Shown: piece by piece, positions 49,107-58,230 of the stretch | Position numbering within the stretch: position 1 is the stretch's first letter | Layout of the letters: each line of letters begins with the position of its first letter | Assembly: GCF_003236395.1 (NCBI RefSeq) | Contig: NZ_POUD01000017.1 | Span: 1-63,520, forward strand | Direction: 5' to 3' | Length of the DNA: 63,520 nucleotides | From: Nonomuraea aridisoli | Lineage (GTDB): Bacteria > Actinomycetota > Actinomycetes > Streptosporangiales > Streptosporangiaceae | Translations under genes and position numbers: made by a program | Notes under the pieces: generated by a model | Database searches by the model: none | What the model saw: only the letters and a program-made list of their open reading frames with translations | What the model was told of the DNA's origin: nothing

Positions 49107-49120
49107 TGGGAGCGCTCCCA
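49107..49120. promoter_or_regulatory. CebR box 1 (cellulase promoter)
   Basis: TGGGAGCGCTCCCA, the exact 14-bp palindrome known as the CebR/CelR operator of cellulolytic actinomycetes. It lies upstream of the GH6 gene start (49079). Confidence 0.92.
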
Positions 49121-49273
49121 TCGTGTGTCGCGCCCGCCGCCCTGTACAGCGGCCCGCCGCCGTACGGGCGCCGACCGCCCCGCACGCTCGCCGAACGCCA
49201 CCGGACAGAGCTGAAACTTTCATCCCGGCAGGCCTGGTGAGGGGCGAGGGCCTCGTCCGCCGGGAGCGGCCGT

Positions 49274-49792
49274 TCAGCGGGTGGTGGCCAGCGCGAACCG
49301 TTCGCGTGCAGCCTCGATCGCGGCGTCGTCGGAGAAGTCCGCGAACGCCTCCTCGTGGTAACGCTCGGGGATGATCCGCCGGACCCGGTCCGGATAGCCG
49401 GCGCCGGGCTCCGGCACCGTGATCCGGGGCGGGACGCCCATCTCGACGGCGATCGGCCCGGAGGCCCGTACGGAGGCGGCCCAGTCAGGGCTCTCCCCGG
49501 TGATCGCGCACATGTGGCGCGCGTACACCCACCGCACCTCGACCAGCGAGTCGGCGTCCGCCGGTTCGACGCCGAACGGCTCCACGGCGCACACCACCCG
49601 CGAGTCGAAGCCGTGGCCGTGGGCGTGGTGCTCGCCGGGCGAGGCCCGTTCCAGGGCCAGGGTCACCTGGGCGGCGAGCTCCTCGCCGAGTCGTGACGAC
49701 GGCTGCCTGGCGGCGAACAGCGTCACCCCGGCCAGCACCAGGCCGGCCAGGGTGACGATCGCCGCGAGGAGCCCGCGACGTCGCTCGGTCAT
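49274..49792 (-). CDS. Membrane-anchored protein coupled to the AA10 gene
   Basis: A 172-residue protein with one N-terminal membrane helix (about 7-28) and an extracytoplasmic domain containing two cysteines (VVCAVEPFGVEPAD, RHMCAITGESPDW) that may pair, and a histidine run (GEHHAHGHGFDS). Its ATG overlaps the stop of the lytic monooxygenase gene (ATGA). No family recognised. The coupling and the His-rich segment hint at a role in copper handling or electron supply for the monooxygenase, but that is speculation. Confidence 0.72.
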   Translation of the reverse strand: MTERRRGLLAAIVTLAGLVLAGVTLFAARQPSSRLGEELAAQVTLALERASPGEHHAHGHGFDSRVVCAVEPFGVEPADADSLVEVRWVYARHMCAITGESPDWAASVRASGPIAVEMGVPPRITVPEPGAGYPDRVRRIIPERYHEEAFADFSDDAAIEAARERFALATTR

Positions 49793-50865
49793 GGGCTCGT
49801 GCAGGTCAGGGTGGGAGCGGGGCTCGGGATCGAGCCGGTGGCGTTGAAGCCGAACGTGGTGGTGGCGTTCGGCGCGAGCGTGCCGTTGTAGGCGGCGTTC
49901 TTGACGGTCACGTTCGGCGGCTGCCCGGTGAGCACGCCGTTCCACGGCGAGCCGTCGAAGCCCTGGCCGCCGGTGTACGCCCACTTCACCGTCCAACCGT
50001 TGATCGCGCCGGTGCCGGTGTTGCGGACGGTCACCTCACCCTGGAAGTGGCCGGCCCAGCCGGTGTCGGTGGCCCGCCAGGTGGCGGTGCAGGCGCCGTT
50101 CGACGGCGGCGGCTCAGTCGGCGGCTCGGTCGGCGGCTCGGTCGGCGGCTGCGACGGGCCGCTGCCGCCGGGGCCGACCCCGGTCACCTCGCCGTTGCCG
50201 CCGTCGAAGACGACGTCGGCGCAGCTGTAGAAGTTCTCGTTGCTGTCCGAACGGATCCAGTGGGTGAAGATGATGTGCCGGCCGGACTTGCCGGACGGGA
50301 GCCGGGTGTCCCAGTAGTAGTAGTTGAGCCCGCCCGGACCGCCCGACTTGGGCGGGTCGGTGACGCTGCCGAACGGCTCCAGGTCCGACCACTTCAGCGG
50401 GGCGTCCGGGTTCCAGCCGTTCTTGGTGACGTAGTACCTGAACGTGCCGGGGTGCTCGGCCCAGTTGCTGTGCCGCATCTGGATCGTCGCGCCCGACGTC
50501 AGGTGCGTCACCGGCCAGTCGGAGCGGACCGCGTTGTAGGCCGTGAAGTCGTACGGACCGCCCGTGCCGGCGCTGCAGACCTGGCCGTCGGGGATGAAGC
50601 CGCTGGTGCGACCGGCGGCGTCGGAGCGCAGAACCGCGAACCAGTTGTACAGCGGGGTCGTGCCGCTCTGCTGGACGGCGGCCGCGCACGCGGGGTTGTA
50701 CGGCTGGATCTGGCCGTTGTCCCGCAGCCCGTCCTGCCAGCACAGGAACGTACGGCTGCCGGGGAACATGGTGACGCCGTGGGCCTGCGCCGGCGTGGGC
50801 GCCATCAGGAGTGCGGTGACGAGGACGAGGACGGCGGCGACGACCGCCGATTTGAGGGACCTCAT
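49789..50865 (-). CDS. AA10 lytic polysaccharide monooxygenase with CBM2
   Basis: A 358-residue secreted copper enzyme that cleaves crystalline cellulose or chitin oxidatively. A signal peptide (1-28, ending AQA) leaves H29 as the mature N-terminus, as required for the copper brace; the second brace histidine is in MRHSNWAEHPGTF. The AA10 domain runs to about 230, a proline-threonine-glutamate linker (PPTEPPTEPPTEPPP) follows, then a C-terminal family 2 binding module (about 255-358). The ATG has AAAGGA close upstream; the longest frame begins 29 codons earlier. A CebR box lies upstream. Confidence 0.94.
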   Translation of the reverse strand: MRSLKSAVVAAVLVLVTALLMAPTPAQAHGVTMFPGSRTFLCWQDGLRDNGQIQPYNPACAAAVQQSGTTPLYNWFAVLRSDAAGRTSGFIPDGQVCSAGTGGPYDFTAYNAVRSDWPVTHLTSGATIQMRHSNWAEHPGTFRYYVTKNGWNPDAPLKWSDLEPFGSVTDPPKSGGPGGLNYYYWDTRLPSGKSGRHIIFTHWIRSDSNENFYSCADVVFDGGNGEVTGVGPGGSGPSQPPTEPPTEPPTEPPPSNGACTATWRATDTGWAGHFQGEVTVRNTGTGAINGWTVKWAYTGGQGFDGSPWNGVLTGQPPNVTVKNAAYNGTLAPNATTTFGFNATGSIPSPAPTLTCTSP

Positions 50866-50989
50866 GGGGGATTCCTTTGCGCTGACGACAGAGGAAACCC
50901 GACCTGCCCGCCCGGCTCCCGCATTGAAACACGGTCGGCGGCGGTCCGACAACGCGCGGTGAAACTTTCAGCCGATCACGGTCATGCAC

Positions 50990-51009
50990 TTTTGGGAGCG
51001 CTCCCAAAA
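50990..51009. promoter_or_regulatory. CebR box 2 (AA10 promoter)
   Basis: The 14-bp core TGGGAGCGCTCCCA at 50993-51006 sits in a perfect 20-bp palindrome TTTTGGGAGCGCTCCCAAAA, upstream of the AA10 gene. Confidence 0.92.
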
Positions 51010-51036
51010 TGAAGCCGTTCGGCTCCGGATGGGGTG

Positions 51037-52317
51037 TCACTCGGATCGGAGGGCGGCGTCGAGGGCGTCCAGGTGGAGGTGGAGGGCGTTGGCGCAGGCC
51101 GGGGCGAGGCGGCCTTCGCGGGAGCGGTCGGAGAGTTTGCGGCGGAGGGATTCCGTGCGGGTCTCCGCCGGGCCGTGGGGCGTGACGGCGTGCTGGAGGA
51201 CCTGGCGCAGGTCCAGGATGACGTCGGCGTCGGTCCTGCCGCAGGCCGTGCCGTCCTCCAGGACGGTACGGAACTCCGCGACCGCCTGTTCGACGGCGCC
51301 TTCCGATGGCGGTGGACGCTCGACCGTGCGTTCCCTGGGCGAGGTCCAGGCGGGCGACGGAAGTGTGCTTTCCGACGGCGTGGACGAGGGAGGTGGGGCG
51401 GACTGGTGACGGGGCGGCGTCGGTTGCTGGAACCACAGCAGAGCGGACAGGGCGAGCAGGACGGAGCCGATCAGCGTGACGCCGCGCCGGACGTTCCGCG
51501 TGAGCGTGGCCGTGCCGAGGACGGACGTCAGGGTCGCGGCGACCTGGGCCGCCGTCGGCCGCTGCCGGGGGTCCTGCGCGAGGCAGCGCCGGCAGAGGTC
51601 GGCGACCGCCTTCGGGACCCCGGGAACGCGCGGCGGTGGTGACGTCCGGCGGGCCGCCTCGATCTCCTCCCACGTCGTCTCCGGGTACGGCCTCCGCCCG
51701 GTGAGCATGGTGTGCAGCAGCACGCCGAGCGCGTACACGTCGACCGCCGGATGGGTCGGCGCGCCGAGCAGCCGCTCCGGAGCCACGTACGGCGGCGTGC
51801 CGCGGTCGTCGTCAGGGTCGCCCGCCCAGGCCGCGATGCCGAAGTCGAGCAGCTTGGGGCCGTCGGCGGTGAGCAGCACGTTCTCGGCCGTGACGTCGCG
51901 GTGCACCAGGCCGCGCGCGTGCCCGGCCGTCAGCACCCGCGCCAGCCGCAGCGCGATCGAGGCCGCCTCCTGCCACGGCAGCGCCCCCTCCTCGACGCGT
52001 TCGGCCAGCGGCGTGCCGTCGAGCAGCGGCATCACCACGTACGCCGCCACCCCGCCGTAGGAGGTGACGGTCTCGCCGTAGTCGTAGATGTCGATCGCGT
52101 CGGGGTGGATGCACCGGGCGGCGGCCCTGGCCTCGCTGCGCACGCGGACCCGCTGGCCGGGGTCGGTGTGCAGCGAGGCGGTGAGCACCTTGACGGCGAC
52201 CATCCGGTGCAGCGACTGGTCGAAGGCACGCCAGATGACCGACATCCCCCCGTGGGCCAGCGGATCCAGGAGCAGATACCGCCGGGCCAGCACGTCCCCC
52301 GGCTCAAGCCGACTCAC
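51037..52317 (-). CDS. Receptor-type Ser/Thr protein kinase
   Basis: A 426-residue PknB-like kinase. Glycine loop LAHGGMSVIW, VAVKVL lysine, catalytic VHRDVTAENVLL and DFGIAAW are intact, so it should be active. A single membrane helix (about 284-303) separates it from a proline/serine-rich linker and an extracytoplasmic helical domain with two cysteines (about 345-426). The GTG start lies inside the LacI gene: 14-base overlap. It is therefore co-expressed with the cellulose-responsive repressor, hinting that the kinase senses a wall or sugar signal in that regulon. Confidence 0.92.
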   Translation of the reverse strand: MSRLEPGDVLARRYLLLDPLAHGGMSVIWRAFDQSLHRMVAVKVLTASLHTDPGQRVRVRSEARAAARCIHPDAIDIYDYGETVTSYGGVAAYVVMPLLDGTPLAERVEEGALPWQEAASIALRLARVLTAGHARGLVHRDVTAENVLLTADGPKLLDFGIAAWAGDPDDDRGTPPYVAPERLLGAPTHPAVDVYALGVLLHTMLTGRRPYPETTWEEIEAARRTSPPPRVPGVPKAVADLCRRCLAQDPRQRPTAAQVAATLTSVLGTATLTRNVRRGVTLIGSVLLALSALLWFQQPTPPRHQSAPPPSSTPSESTLPSPAWTSPRERTVERPPPSEGAVEQAVAEFRTVLEDGTACGRTDADVILDLRQVLQHAVTPHGPAETRTESLRRKLSDRSREGRLAPACANALHLHLDALDAALRSE

Positions 52318-53275
52318 GGACCACCAGTTCCGTGGGGAGCACGGGATCGACGCCCCCGGCTCCGGTCAGGAGCAGCCGGGTGGCGACGGTGGCGAGCTCC
52401 TCGACGGGCTGGCGGACGGTGGTCAACGTGGGGACGGTCTGCCGGGCGACCGGGGCGTCGTCGAACCCGATCACCGCGACGTCGGTCGGCACCTTGCGTC
52501 CTGCCCGGCGCAGCGCCTGGATCGCACCCGCCGCCATCAGGTCGGAGGCGGCGAAGACGGCGTCGACGCCCGGCGCGTGGCGCAGCAGCCACTGCATGGC
52601 GTGGACGCCCGAGGCGGCGGTGAAGTCGCCGTAGGCCACCGGCACGTCGGGCAGGCCGGCCGCCTGGAGGGTGCGGACCAGGCCCTCCAGCCGGTCGCGG
52701 GCCCCGGGCAGGGACGGCGGGCCGCCGATGGCGGCGATGGTGCGGCGGCCGGTGAGCAGGAAGTGCTCGGCCGCCTGACGGCCTCCGTCGCGGTTGTCGA
52801 CGTCGGCGAACGGGAGCTTGAGGTCGTGCGGCGGCCGGCCGATGCCCCGCACGGGCATGCCGGAGGTGGACAATTTGATCGCCAGCGGGTGGCGTTCGCG
52901 CGCGCCGACGATCAGCACCGAGCCGGACAACGCGGGCAGCGTGGCGGAGGCGGGGCTGACGGTGGTCACCATGAGGTGGGTGCCGTGCTCGGCGATCACG
53001 TTGCCGGCGGCGGAGAGCAGCCTGGCGTAGTACGGCTCGGAGAAGAGCCGGGGGAGGTGGTCGCAGACCACTGCCGTGACGCCGTCGGTCATGGTTCCGG
53101 CGGAGGTTCCGCGGGGTGCGCGATGTCGGACGTATCCCATTCGGGACACCGCGTCGTACACTTGGCGGCGGGTCGACGTACTGACCCGCACCGAGCCCGT
53201 GAGAACGCGCGACGCGGTCGCGGGGGAGACCCCGGCAGCGGCCGCGACCTGTGCCAGTGTGGGCTGCTCGGTCAT
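52304..53275 (-). CDS. cebR: LacI family repressor, CebR-like
   Basis: A 323-residue LacI/GalR repressor. The N-terminal HTH is TLAQVAAAAGVSPATASRVLTG, followed by the hinge and a periplasmic-binding-like core (D-x-D-N-R-D-G-G, G-F-D-D-A-P-V). A palindrome TGGGAGCGCTCCCA lies upstream of its start, and identical sites precede the GH6 and AA10 genes, so it is the likely repressor of this cellulase group, relieved by cellobiose or cello-oligosaccharides (family knowledge). GAGGTGA precedes the ATG. No cebEFG transporter or beta-glucosidase lies nearby. Confidence 0.9.
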   Translation of the reverse strand: MTEQPTLAQVAAAAGVSPATASRVLTGSVRVSTSTRRQVYDAVSRMGYVRHRAPRGTSAGTMTDGVTAVVCDHLPRLFSEPYYARLLSAAGNVIAEHGTHLMVTTVSPASATLPALSGSVLIVGARERHPLAIKLSTSGMPVRGIGRPPHDLKLPFADVDNRDGGRQAAEHFLLTGRRTIAAIGGPPSLPGARDRLEGLVRTLQAAGLPDVPVAYGDFTAASGVHAMQWLLRHAPGVDAVFAASDLMAAGAIQALRRAGRKVPTDVAVIGFDDAPVARQTVPTLTTVRQPVEELATVATRLLLTGAGGVDPVLPTELVVRESA

Positions 53276-53299
53276 GGATCACCTCGCGGGAAAAGATCC

Positions 53300-53313
53300 T
53301 GGGAGCGCTCCCA
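53300..53313. promoter_or_regulatory. CebR box 3 (repressor promoter)
   Basis: TGGGAGCGCTCCCA, 25 bases upstream of the LacI-type gene, implying autoregulation. It is the third exact copy in the window. Confidence 0.9.
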
Positions 53314-53353
53314 CGTTAGCAATGTTTCGCCCTTGTTAATAGGGCCTTTGCTG

Positions 53354-53383
53354 GGAGTGCGCCCGCCTGTGCGGACGCACTCC
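53354..53383 (-). terminator. Terminator downstream of the penicillin-binding protein gene
   Basis: A perfect 8-bp stem GGAGTGCG/CGCACTCC with a 14-base loop between the PBP gene and the LacI-type gene; its minus-strand tail reads CAAAGG. Confidence 0.65.
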
Positions 53384-53470
53384 GAATTCGCTCAGCTAGA
53401 TCGACCGGAGTCGCGGATCACGGATTATTTCCGCGCCCGATTCCTCCATATCCGACGATCAGGAAAATCC

Positions 53471-55615
53471 TCAGTCGAGGACGGTCGTCACGTCCGCCTC
53501 GTCGAGCGGCCCCGTGGGCTCCTCCCGGTCCGGCTCCTGCTGCACCGGCCGGCAGCTGGAGCCGCAGCCCCCGAACCGCTCGGTGTCGACGGGGTGGAAG
53601 TCGGTCGGCGGCACGCCCTTCAGGGCGTTGATCATGGTGTCCTTCCAGATCGGGCCCGGGATGGAGGAGCCGAAGACCGACGGGTAGTATCGGCCGCCGA
53701 TGGTGATGTTGTTCAGCTTGTAGTCCTGCGAGCCGCGCGGGTCGCCGATGCTGACCGCCCCGGCCAGGTCGGGGGTGAACCCGGCGAACCAGGCCGTGGC
53801 CTGCGCGTCGGTGGTGCCCGTCTTGCCGGCCGCCGGGCGGCCGATGCCGCCCACGGCTCGCATCGTGCCCTTGGTGAAGACGCCGGACAGGATGTCGGCC
53901 GCGGCGTCGGCGACCCCGGGGTCGATCGCCTGCTTGCACTTGGGCTGGTAGTTCGTCACCTTGCCGTTGCGGTCGGTGATCTTGGTGATGACCATCGGCC
54001 GGCAGTACTTGCCGCGCGCGCCGATCGCGGCGTAGGCGTTGGCCACGGTCACCGGGTCCATCTCGTTGATGCCGAGCGTGAACGTCTCGTACTCCTGCAG
54101 CGGCAGGCCGTCGGAGCGCTTGATGCCGAGCGACTTGGCGGTCTTGACCGTGTCGCACAGGCCGACCTTCTGCTCCAGCGCCACGAAGAAGGTGTTGACC
54201 GACTCCCAGGTGCCGGTGGCCAGCGTCTTGAAGCCGCCGCCGCCCTCGTCGTTGGTGACGGTGTGGGACGGGTCGCCGATGTTCTCGCCCTTGCAGTTCT
54301 TGAACGAGGAGTAGTACGGCGCCCGGTAGCCGCTGCCGACGGTGATCCCGTCGTTGATCTTCATGCCCTTCTTCAGGGCCGTGAGCAGCGTGAACGTCTT
54401 GAACGTCGAGCCCGCCTGGAAGCCCACGCCGCCGCCGTGCACCGCGTCGGCGACCACGTTGTACGAGATCTCCTTCTTGCGCTTGTTGGTGCCGTACTTC
54501 CGGCTGGCGGCCATGGCCTTGATCGCGCCCGTGCCCGGCTCCACCAGCGCCTCGGAGGCCACCGGGTTGTCGCCGGCGTGGACGTGCTTCCTGATGGCCT
54601 GCTCGGCGGCCTTCTGCATCTTCGGGTCGAGCGTGGTCTGGATCGTCAGGCCGCCCCGGTTGAGGAACTGCTCGCGCGCCACCTTCGTCTTGCCGAACGC
54701 CTGGTTGCTGAGCACCTCGTTGCGCACGTACATGCAGAAGTACGGGTAGTCGCTCTCCCCGCAGCCGCCCGGGATCGGGGTGCCCTTGAAGCCGAGCTTC
54801 GTCTCCTTGGCCTCGGCGGCCTGCTCGGGGGTGATCTTCTTCAGCTCGGCCATCCGGTCGAGCACCACGTTGCGCCGGTTCAGCAGCCGATCCCGGTGGT
54901 CCTTGCCGAGGTTGGGGTCGGTCGCGTTCGGGTCCTGCACGGCGCCGGCCAGCGTCGCCGCCTGCGGCAGGGTCAGCTCCGAGGCGCTGACCCCGAAGAA
55001 GCGCTTGGCCGCCGCCTCGACGCCGTACGCGCCGGCGCCGAAGTAGGCGATGTTGAGGTACTTCTCCAGGATCTGGTCCTTGGTGTACTTCTCCTCGACC
55101 GCCATCGCGTACCGCAGCTCCCTGAGCTTGCGGCCGTAGCTGGCCTCCAGGGCGGCGTTCTTCTCCTTCTCGGTGGTCGCCGAGTTGAGCAGCACCTGCT
55201 TGACGTACTGCTGGGTGATGGACGAGCCGCCCTGGGCGATGCCGCCGGAGGCCAGGTTCTTGGCCAGGGCGCGCATGGTGCCCTCGATGTCGATCGCGCC
55301 GTGCTCGTAGAAGCGGTAGTCCTCGATCGAGATGATGGCCGTCTTCATGATGTCGGCCACCTGGTCGAGCTGGACGTTCTCGCGGTACTCCTCGTAGAAG
55401 TACGCGATCTCGTTGCCGTCGGCGTCGACCACGGTGGTCCGTTCGGCCAGCGGGGGTTCCTTCAGCTCCTCAGGCTGGATGCCAAGTTCCTCCGACGCCG
55501 AGACGAACACCGCTCCGGTGCCTCCGACAGCGGGCAACGCGATCGCGGCGGCCACCACGCCGGCCGCCGTCGCGGCCGCCGCCAGCCGCGCGATACTCGA
55601 CATACGGGAACCCAT
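53471..55615 (-). CDS. Bifunctional class A penicillin-binding protein
   Basis: A 714-residue peptidoglycan synthase. Short cytoplasmic tail and membrane helix (8-30), glycosyltransferase family 51 domain (about 55-235: SIEDYRFYEHGAID, GGSSITQQYVKQ, LEKYLNIAYFG), linker, and transpeptidase domain (about 340-680) with the S-x-x-K serine in AGSTFK, S-V-N in WESVNTF and K-T-G in AGKTGTT. The acidic tail has two C-x4-C-like cysteines. The ATG giving MGSRMSSIAR has GGGAGGG nine bases upstream. Divergent from the glycosyltransferase-like gene across a 314-base gap. Confidence 0.95.
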   Translation of the reverse strand: MGSRMSSIARLAAAATAAGVVAAAIALPAVGGTGAVFVSASEELGIQPEELKEPPLAERTTVVDADGNEIAYFYEEYRENVQLDQVADIMKTAIISIEDYRFYEHGAIDIEGTMRALAKNLASGGIAQGGSSITQQYVKQVLLNSATTEKEKNAALEASYGRKLRELRYAMAVEEKYTKDQILEKYLNIAYFGAGAYGVEAAAKRFFGVSASELTLPQAATLAGAVQDPNATDPNLGKDHRDRLLNRRNVVLDRMAELKKITPEQAAEAKETKLGFKGTPIPGGCGESDYPYFCMYVRNEVLSNQAFGKTKVAREQFLNRGGLTIQTTLDPKMQKAAEQAIRKHVHAGDNPVASEALVEPGTGAIKAMAASRKYGTNKRKKEISYNVVADAVHGGGVGFQAGSTFKTFTLLTALKKGMKINDGITVGSGYRAPYYSSFKNCKGENIGDPSHTVTNDEGGGGFKTLATGTWESVNTFFVALEQKVGLCDTVKTAKSLGIKRSDGLPLQEYETFTLGINEMDPVTVANAYAAIGARGKYCRPMVITKITDRNGKVTNYQPKCKQAIDPGVADAAADILSGVFTKGTMRAVGGIGRPAAGKTGTTDAQATAWFAGFTPDLAGAVSIGDPRGSQDYKLNNITIGGRYYPSVFGSSIPGPIWKDTMINALKGVPPTDFHPVDTERFGGCGSSCRPVQQEPDREEPTGPLDEADVTTVLD

Positions 55616-55929
55616 GCTGGATAACCCTCCCCCTCGTGGCAATACGGTGCATCCTAAACCCGGGCATGACATGCTCCATGTAAAACCTTGGATGCCCCAT
55701 GGGCGGCGAATGTTCGCCCCGGGCCCAGGTTTTTTGCGGGAGTTCGGGCCACATGCGGATGGTTCGGGCGGCTCGTGGTCTGTGTGTCGAGTGCGATCAA
55801 GCGCTCCTTCTGCGGCGGCCGAGTTTCTGCCAGGTGGCGGCAAAGAACCGTGTTGCCCGCGTGGCGCTCGTCCGCCGGTCTGGCAACGTCTACCAGGGCA
55901 TTTCTTCCAGGCCTTGGTGGAGGGCTGCT
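55616..55929. other. Divergent region between PBP and glycosyltransferase-like gene
   Basis: 314 bases holding two divergent promoters. A plus-strand frame is open from 55699, but its third-position base use and cysteine-rich, arginine-rich translation argue against coding. No clear operator was identified. Confidence 0.5.
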
Positions 55930-57144
55930 ATGCGTCGTGTCGGGGAGGGCGAGCACGCCGATCGCCTGCTGGCCGCCGCCAGGACTTATTGGGGAGACAG
56001 CCCGAGCGGCGACAGATGCGTCGTCGCGGAGGCGTACGACGACGATGACCCGCGGGTCGTGGTCCGTACGCTGCTGGTGGCCAAGGCGATCTGCGGTCTG
56101 GTCTCGGCGCGGCTCGTCGTGCTCGCGGCGCCGGAGTGGGCGCCGCTGGCCGAGGCGTTCGGCGCCGCGCCGGACGGCCGGCCCGAGGTGCCGCCCGCCG
56201 CGCTGGTCACCAGCCGGGCCGAGCGCGCCGTGGACAGGGAGGTCCCCGTCGTGCTGGTGCACGGCGGCGGGACGCTCAGGGCGTACGCGCTCTTCCCCGA
56301 CCAGGGTCCGTGCTCGCTGCAGGAGGAGCTGCCCGCCCGGATCGGGGCGTTCTTCGAACGGCACGTGTGGCCGTACCGGGAGACGATCAGGCCCAGCGCC
56401 GAGCGCGTCGCCTGGCGGGCCAAGAGCGGCTACCAGATCCGTACGGAGACCGAGCGCCGCCAGCTGCGCCACTACGGCTGCGCCCGCCTGGGCATCGACG
56501 CCGACCGGCCCACCATCGCCGTGTTCGGCCACTCGCCCGGCCTGGACGAGGAGCTGTTCGAGGCCACGGCCGAGTTCGCCGCGCGCGACGACGCCGCCAA
56601 CTGGCTGTTCCTCGACCCCGTTCCCGCCACCGGGAACCCGCGGATCAGAGGCGTGACCGGCGCCCTGTCCGCGAACGTGTTGTGGAGCGTGACGGACGTG
56701 GGCGTCACGTTCGGCGACAGCGACCTGCCCGCCTTCGGCATCCCGGTGATCCAGGCCGGGTGGTCCGAGGGCGGCGCGTGCGGCGCCACACACGTGCCGC
56801 GCACGCCGTACGAGCTGTGCTCGCTGTTGCAGGAGGCCATCGCCCGGCACGCCAAGGGCGACACCGTCCTCGGCCCCGAGCAGCGCGAACGCGCCCGGCT
56901 CTGGCTCTGGTTGCGCAGTTGCGGCGCCGACGTGCCGAGCCAGCTCCTGCCTCACTGGGAGCACGGGGACGACTACGCCCGCGTGCTCACCGTCAACCTG
57001 CGGCACGCCGAACGCGACGGCGATCCGCTCTACGCCGCGGTCGCCCGCCTGTGGAAGCGGCGCGAACCGCTGCTGACCCGGTTCGACTTCCATGACCCGG
57101 CCGCTCTGGCCACGACACTGACCCCCTCGAGGAGTACGAGATGA
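55930..57144 (+). CDS. GT-B-like protein, capsule/teichoic acid glycosyltransferase type
   Basis: A 404-residue protein. The C-terminal half has a GT-B nucleotide-sugar-binding look: PTIAVFGHSPGLDEELFEA, NWLFLDPVPATGN, ANVLWSVTDVGVTFGDSDLPAFGIPVIQAG in parts, resembling capsule polysaccharide and CDP-glycerol transferases, where a conserved D/E-x-x-x-F-G-x-P segment binds the donor. Identification is moderate. I chose the ATG with GGAGG six bases upstream and not the longer frame from 55699. It overlaps the next unknown gene by four bases (ATGA). Confidence 0.7.
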   Translation: MRRVGEGEHADRLLAAARTYWGDSPSGDRCVVAEAYDDDDPRVVVRTLLVAKAICGLVSARLVVLAAPEWAPLAEAFGAAPDGRPEVPPAALVTSRAERAVDREVPVVLVHGGGTLRAYALFPDQGPCSLQEELPARIGAFFERHVWPYRETIRPSAERVAWRAKSGYQIRTETERRQLRHYGCARLGIDADRPTIAVFGHSPGLDEELFEATAEFAARDDAANWLFLDPVPATGNPRIRGVTGALSANVLWSVTDVGVTFGDSDLPAFGIPVIQAGWSEGGACGATHVPRTPYELCSLLQEAIARHAKGDTVLGPEQRERARLWLWLRSCGADVPSQLLPHWEHGDDYARVLTVNLRHAERDGDPLYAAVARLWKRREPLLTRFDFHDPAALATTLTPSRSTR

Positions 57145-58142
57145 GCAGCAGTACGGGACCCGCGACCGACCTCGACCAGGTGATCGTGCCCGCCGTCCCG
57201 CCCGTCCACCTGCTCACCGGCGACGTGCCGGCGCTGCAGGTGACCGACCGGCTGCACCGCGGCAGCCAGATCATCGGCCGCTTCGAGACGTCCGGCATGG
57301 TCGGTTTCAAGGTCTCGGCGCAGGGGCGCCCGCTGCGGGTGACGCTGGGGTTGTCCACGGACGACCGCTCGGTGAGCGGCTGGCACACCGGGCGTACGGA
57401 GCCCGCCGGCCCGGGGCCGCGCTTCGTGCAGATCCGCTCGCAGGGGCGGCTGCGCCAGTGCGTCCTGCTGCGCGGCAGGAAGTCGCACGCCCGGGTGTCC
57501 TTCGACCTGACGCCGGAGGAGATCCCGGACGACGGCCTGGTCTGCATCGAGGCGCTCGACGTCACCGAGGGCGACGGCGTCAGCGAGGACGTGCGGGAGG
57601 CGCTGAAGGGACGCGTCGCGCCCGACGGGGTGGCCGGGGTGCGGCTGAACAAGGTCGTGTTCGAGGAGCCGCCGGCCGTCGACTACGACCCCGACACGCT
57701 CGACGGCATCCGCTGCGAGTTCTACACGCTGATCAGCGCGGGCGGCCTGGCCAACCTCAACCGGCAGGGCACCCGGCAGATCCGCGCCGGCATGTTCCTG
57801 GTCAACCCGGCGCTGAAGGACCGGTTCGGGTCGAGCGGGCGCATCACGTTCCGGCTGGGGACCAAGGCCGAGCCGGCCAGCCTCATCCCGGCCACGTGGC
57901 GGCGGGTCAACAGCGAGCTGCGCTGGCTGCGCCACGCCGCCAAGAAGATGGTGCACGCCGCCGCGCCGTCGGTGGAGCGGGTGTTCAGCCTGCGGGACGG
58001 CGACCTCGGCACGCCGGAGGTGAGCGTGCGCGGCAACGTCACCGAGCTGACGGTGCCCAGCCCGACCAACTCGCCGCTGCTGGTGATGCTGGCGCCCGTG
58101 CCGGGTGCGGTGCCGACGCTGGAGTGCGGCATCCAGGGCTGA
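57141..58142 (+). CDS. Unknown beta-rich protein coupled to a GT-B-like gene
   Basis: A 333-residue soluble protein without signal or membrane helix. It has many short beta-like segments (GRFETSGMVGFKVSAQGRP, RLRQCVLLRGRKSHARVSFDL, ELTVPSPTNSPLLVMLAP) and one basic helix (RRVNSELRWLRHAAKKMVHAA). No family recognised. It is translationally coupled to the glycosyltransferase-like gene by an ATGA overlap, the same genetic arrangement as at 8643-10501 but in the opposite order. A polysaccharide-assembly accessory role is inferred. Confidence 0.75.
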   Translation: MSSSTGPATDLDQVIVPAVPPVHLLTGDVPALQVTDRLHRGSQIIGRFETSGMVGFKVSAQGRPLRVTLGLSTDDRSVSGWHTGRTEPAGPGPRFVQIRSQGRLRQCVLLRGRKSHARVSFDLTPEEIPDDGLVCIEALDVTEGDGVSEDVREALKGRVAPDGVAGVRLNKVVFEEPPAVDYDPDTLDGIRCEFYTLISAGGLANLNRQGTRQIRAGMFLVNPALKDRFGSSGRITFRLGTKAEPASLIPATWRRVNSELRWLRHAAKKMVHAAAPSVERVFSLRDGDLGTPEVSVRGNVTELTVPSPTNSPLLVMLAPVPGAVPTLECGIQG

Positions 58143-58230
58143 TGCGTCAACGCGGGGTCGAGCGCGCGTAAGGGGCCTGGAAAAACCGGGATCAACTGTG
58201 ATAATGCCGCACATTGGGCAGGTTCACAGC

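Noticed and set aside
53345..53365. A fourth CebR box (TGGGAGTGCGCCCG)
   Set aside because: It departs from the palindrome at several positions and forms the arm of a terminator hairpin.
52088..55624. A 1178-codon plus-strand frame across the LacI and PBP genes
   Set aside because: It runs antisense through two genes with intact family motifs; low-complexity translation, no start signal.
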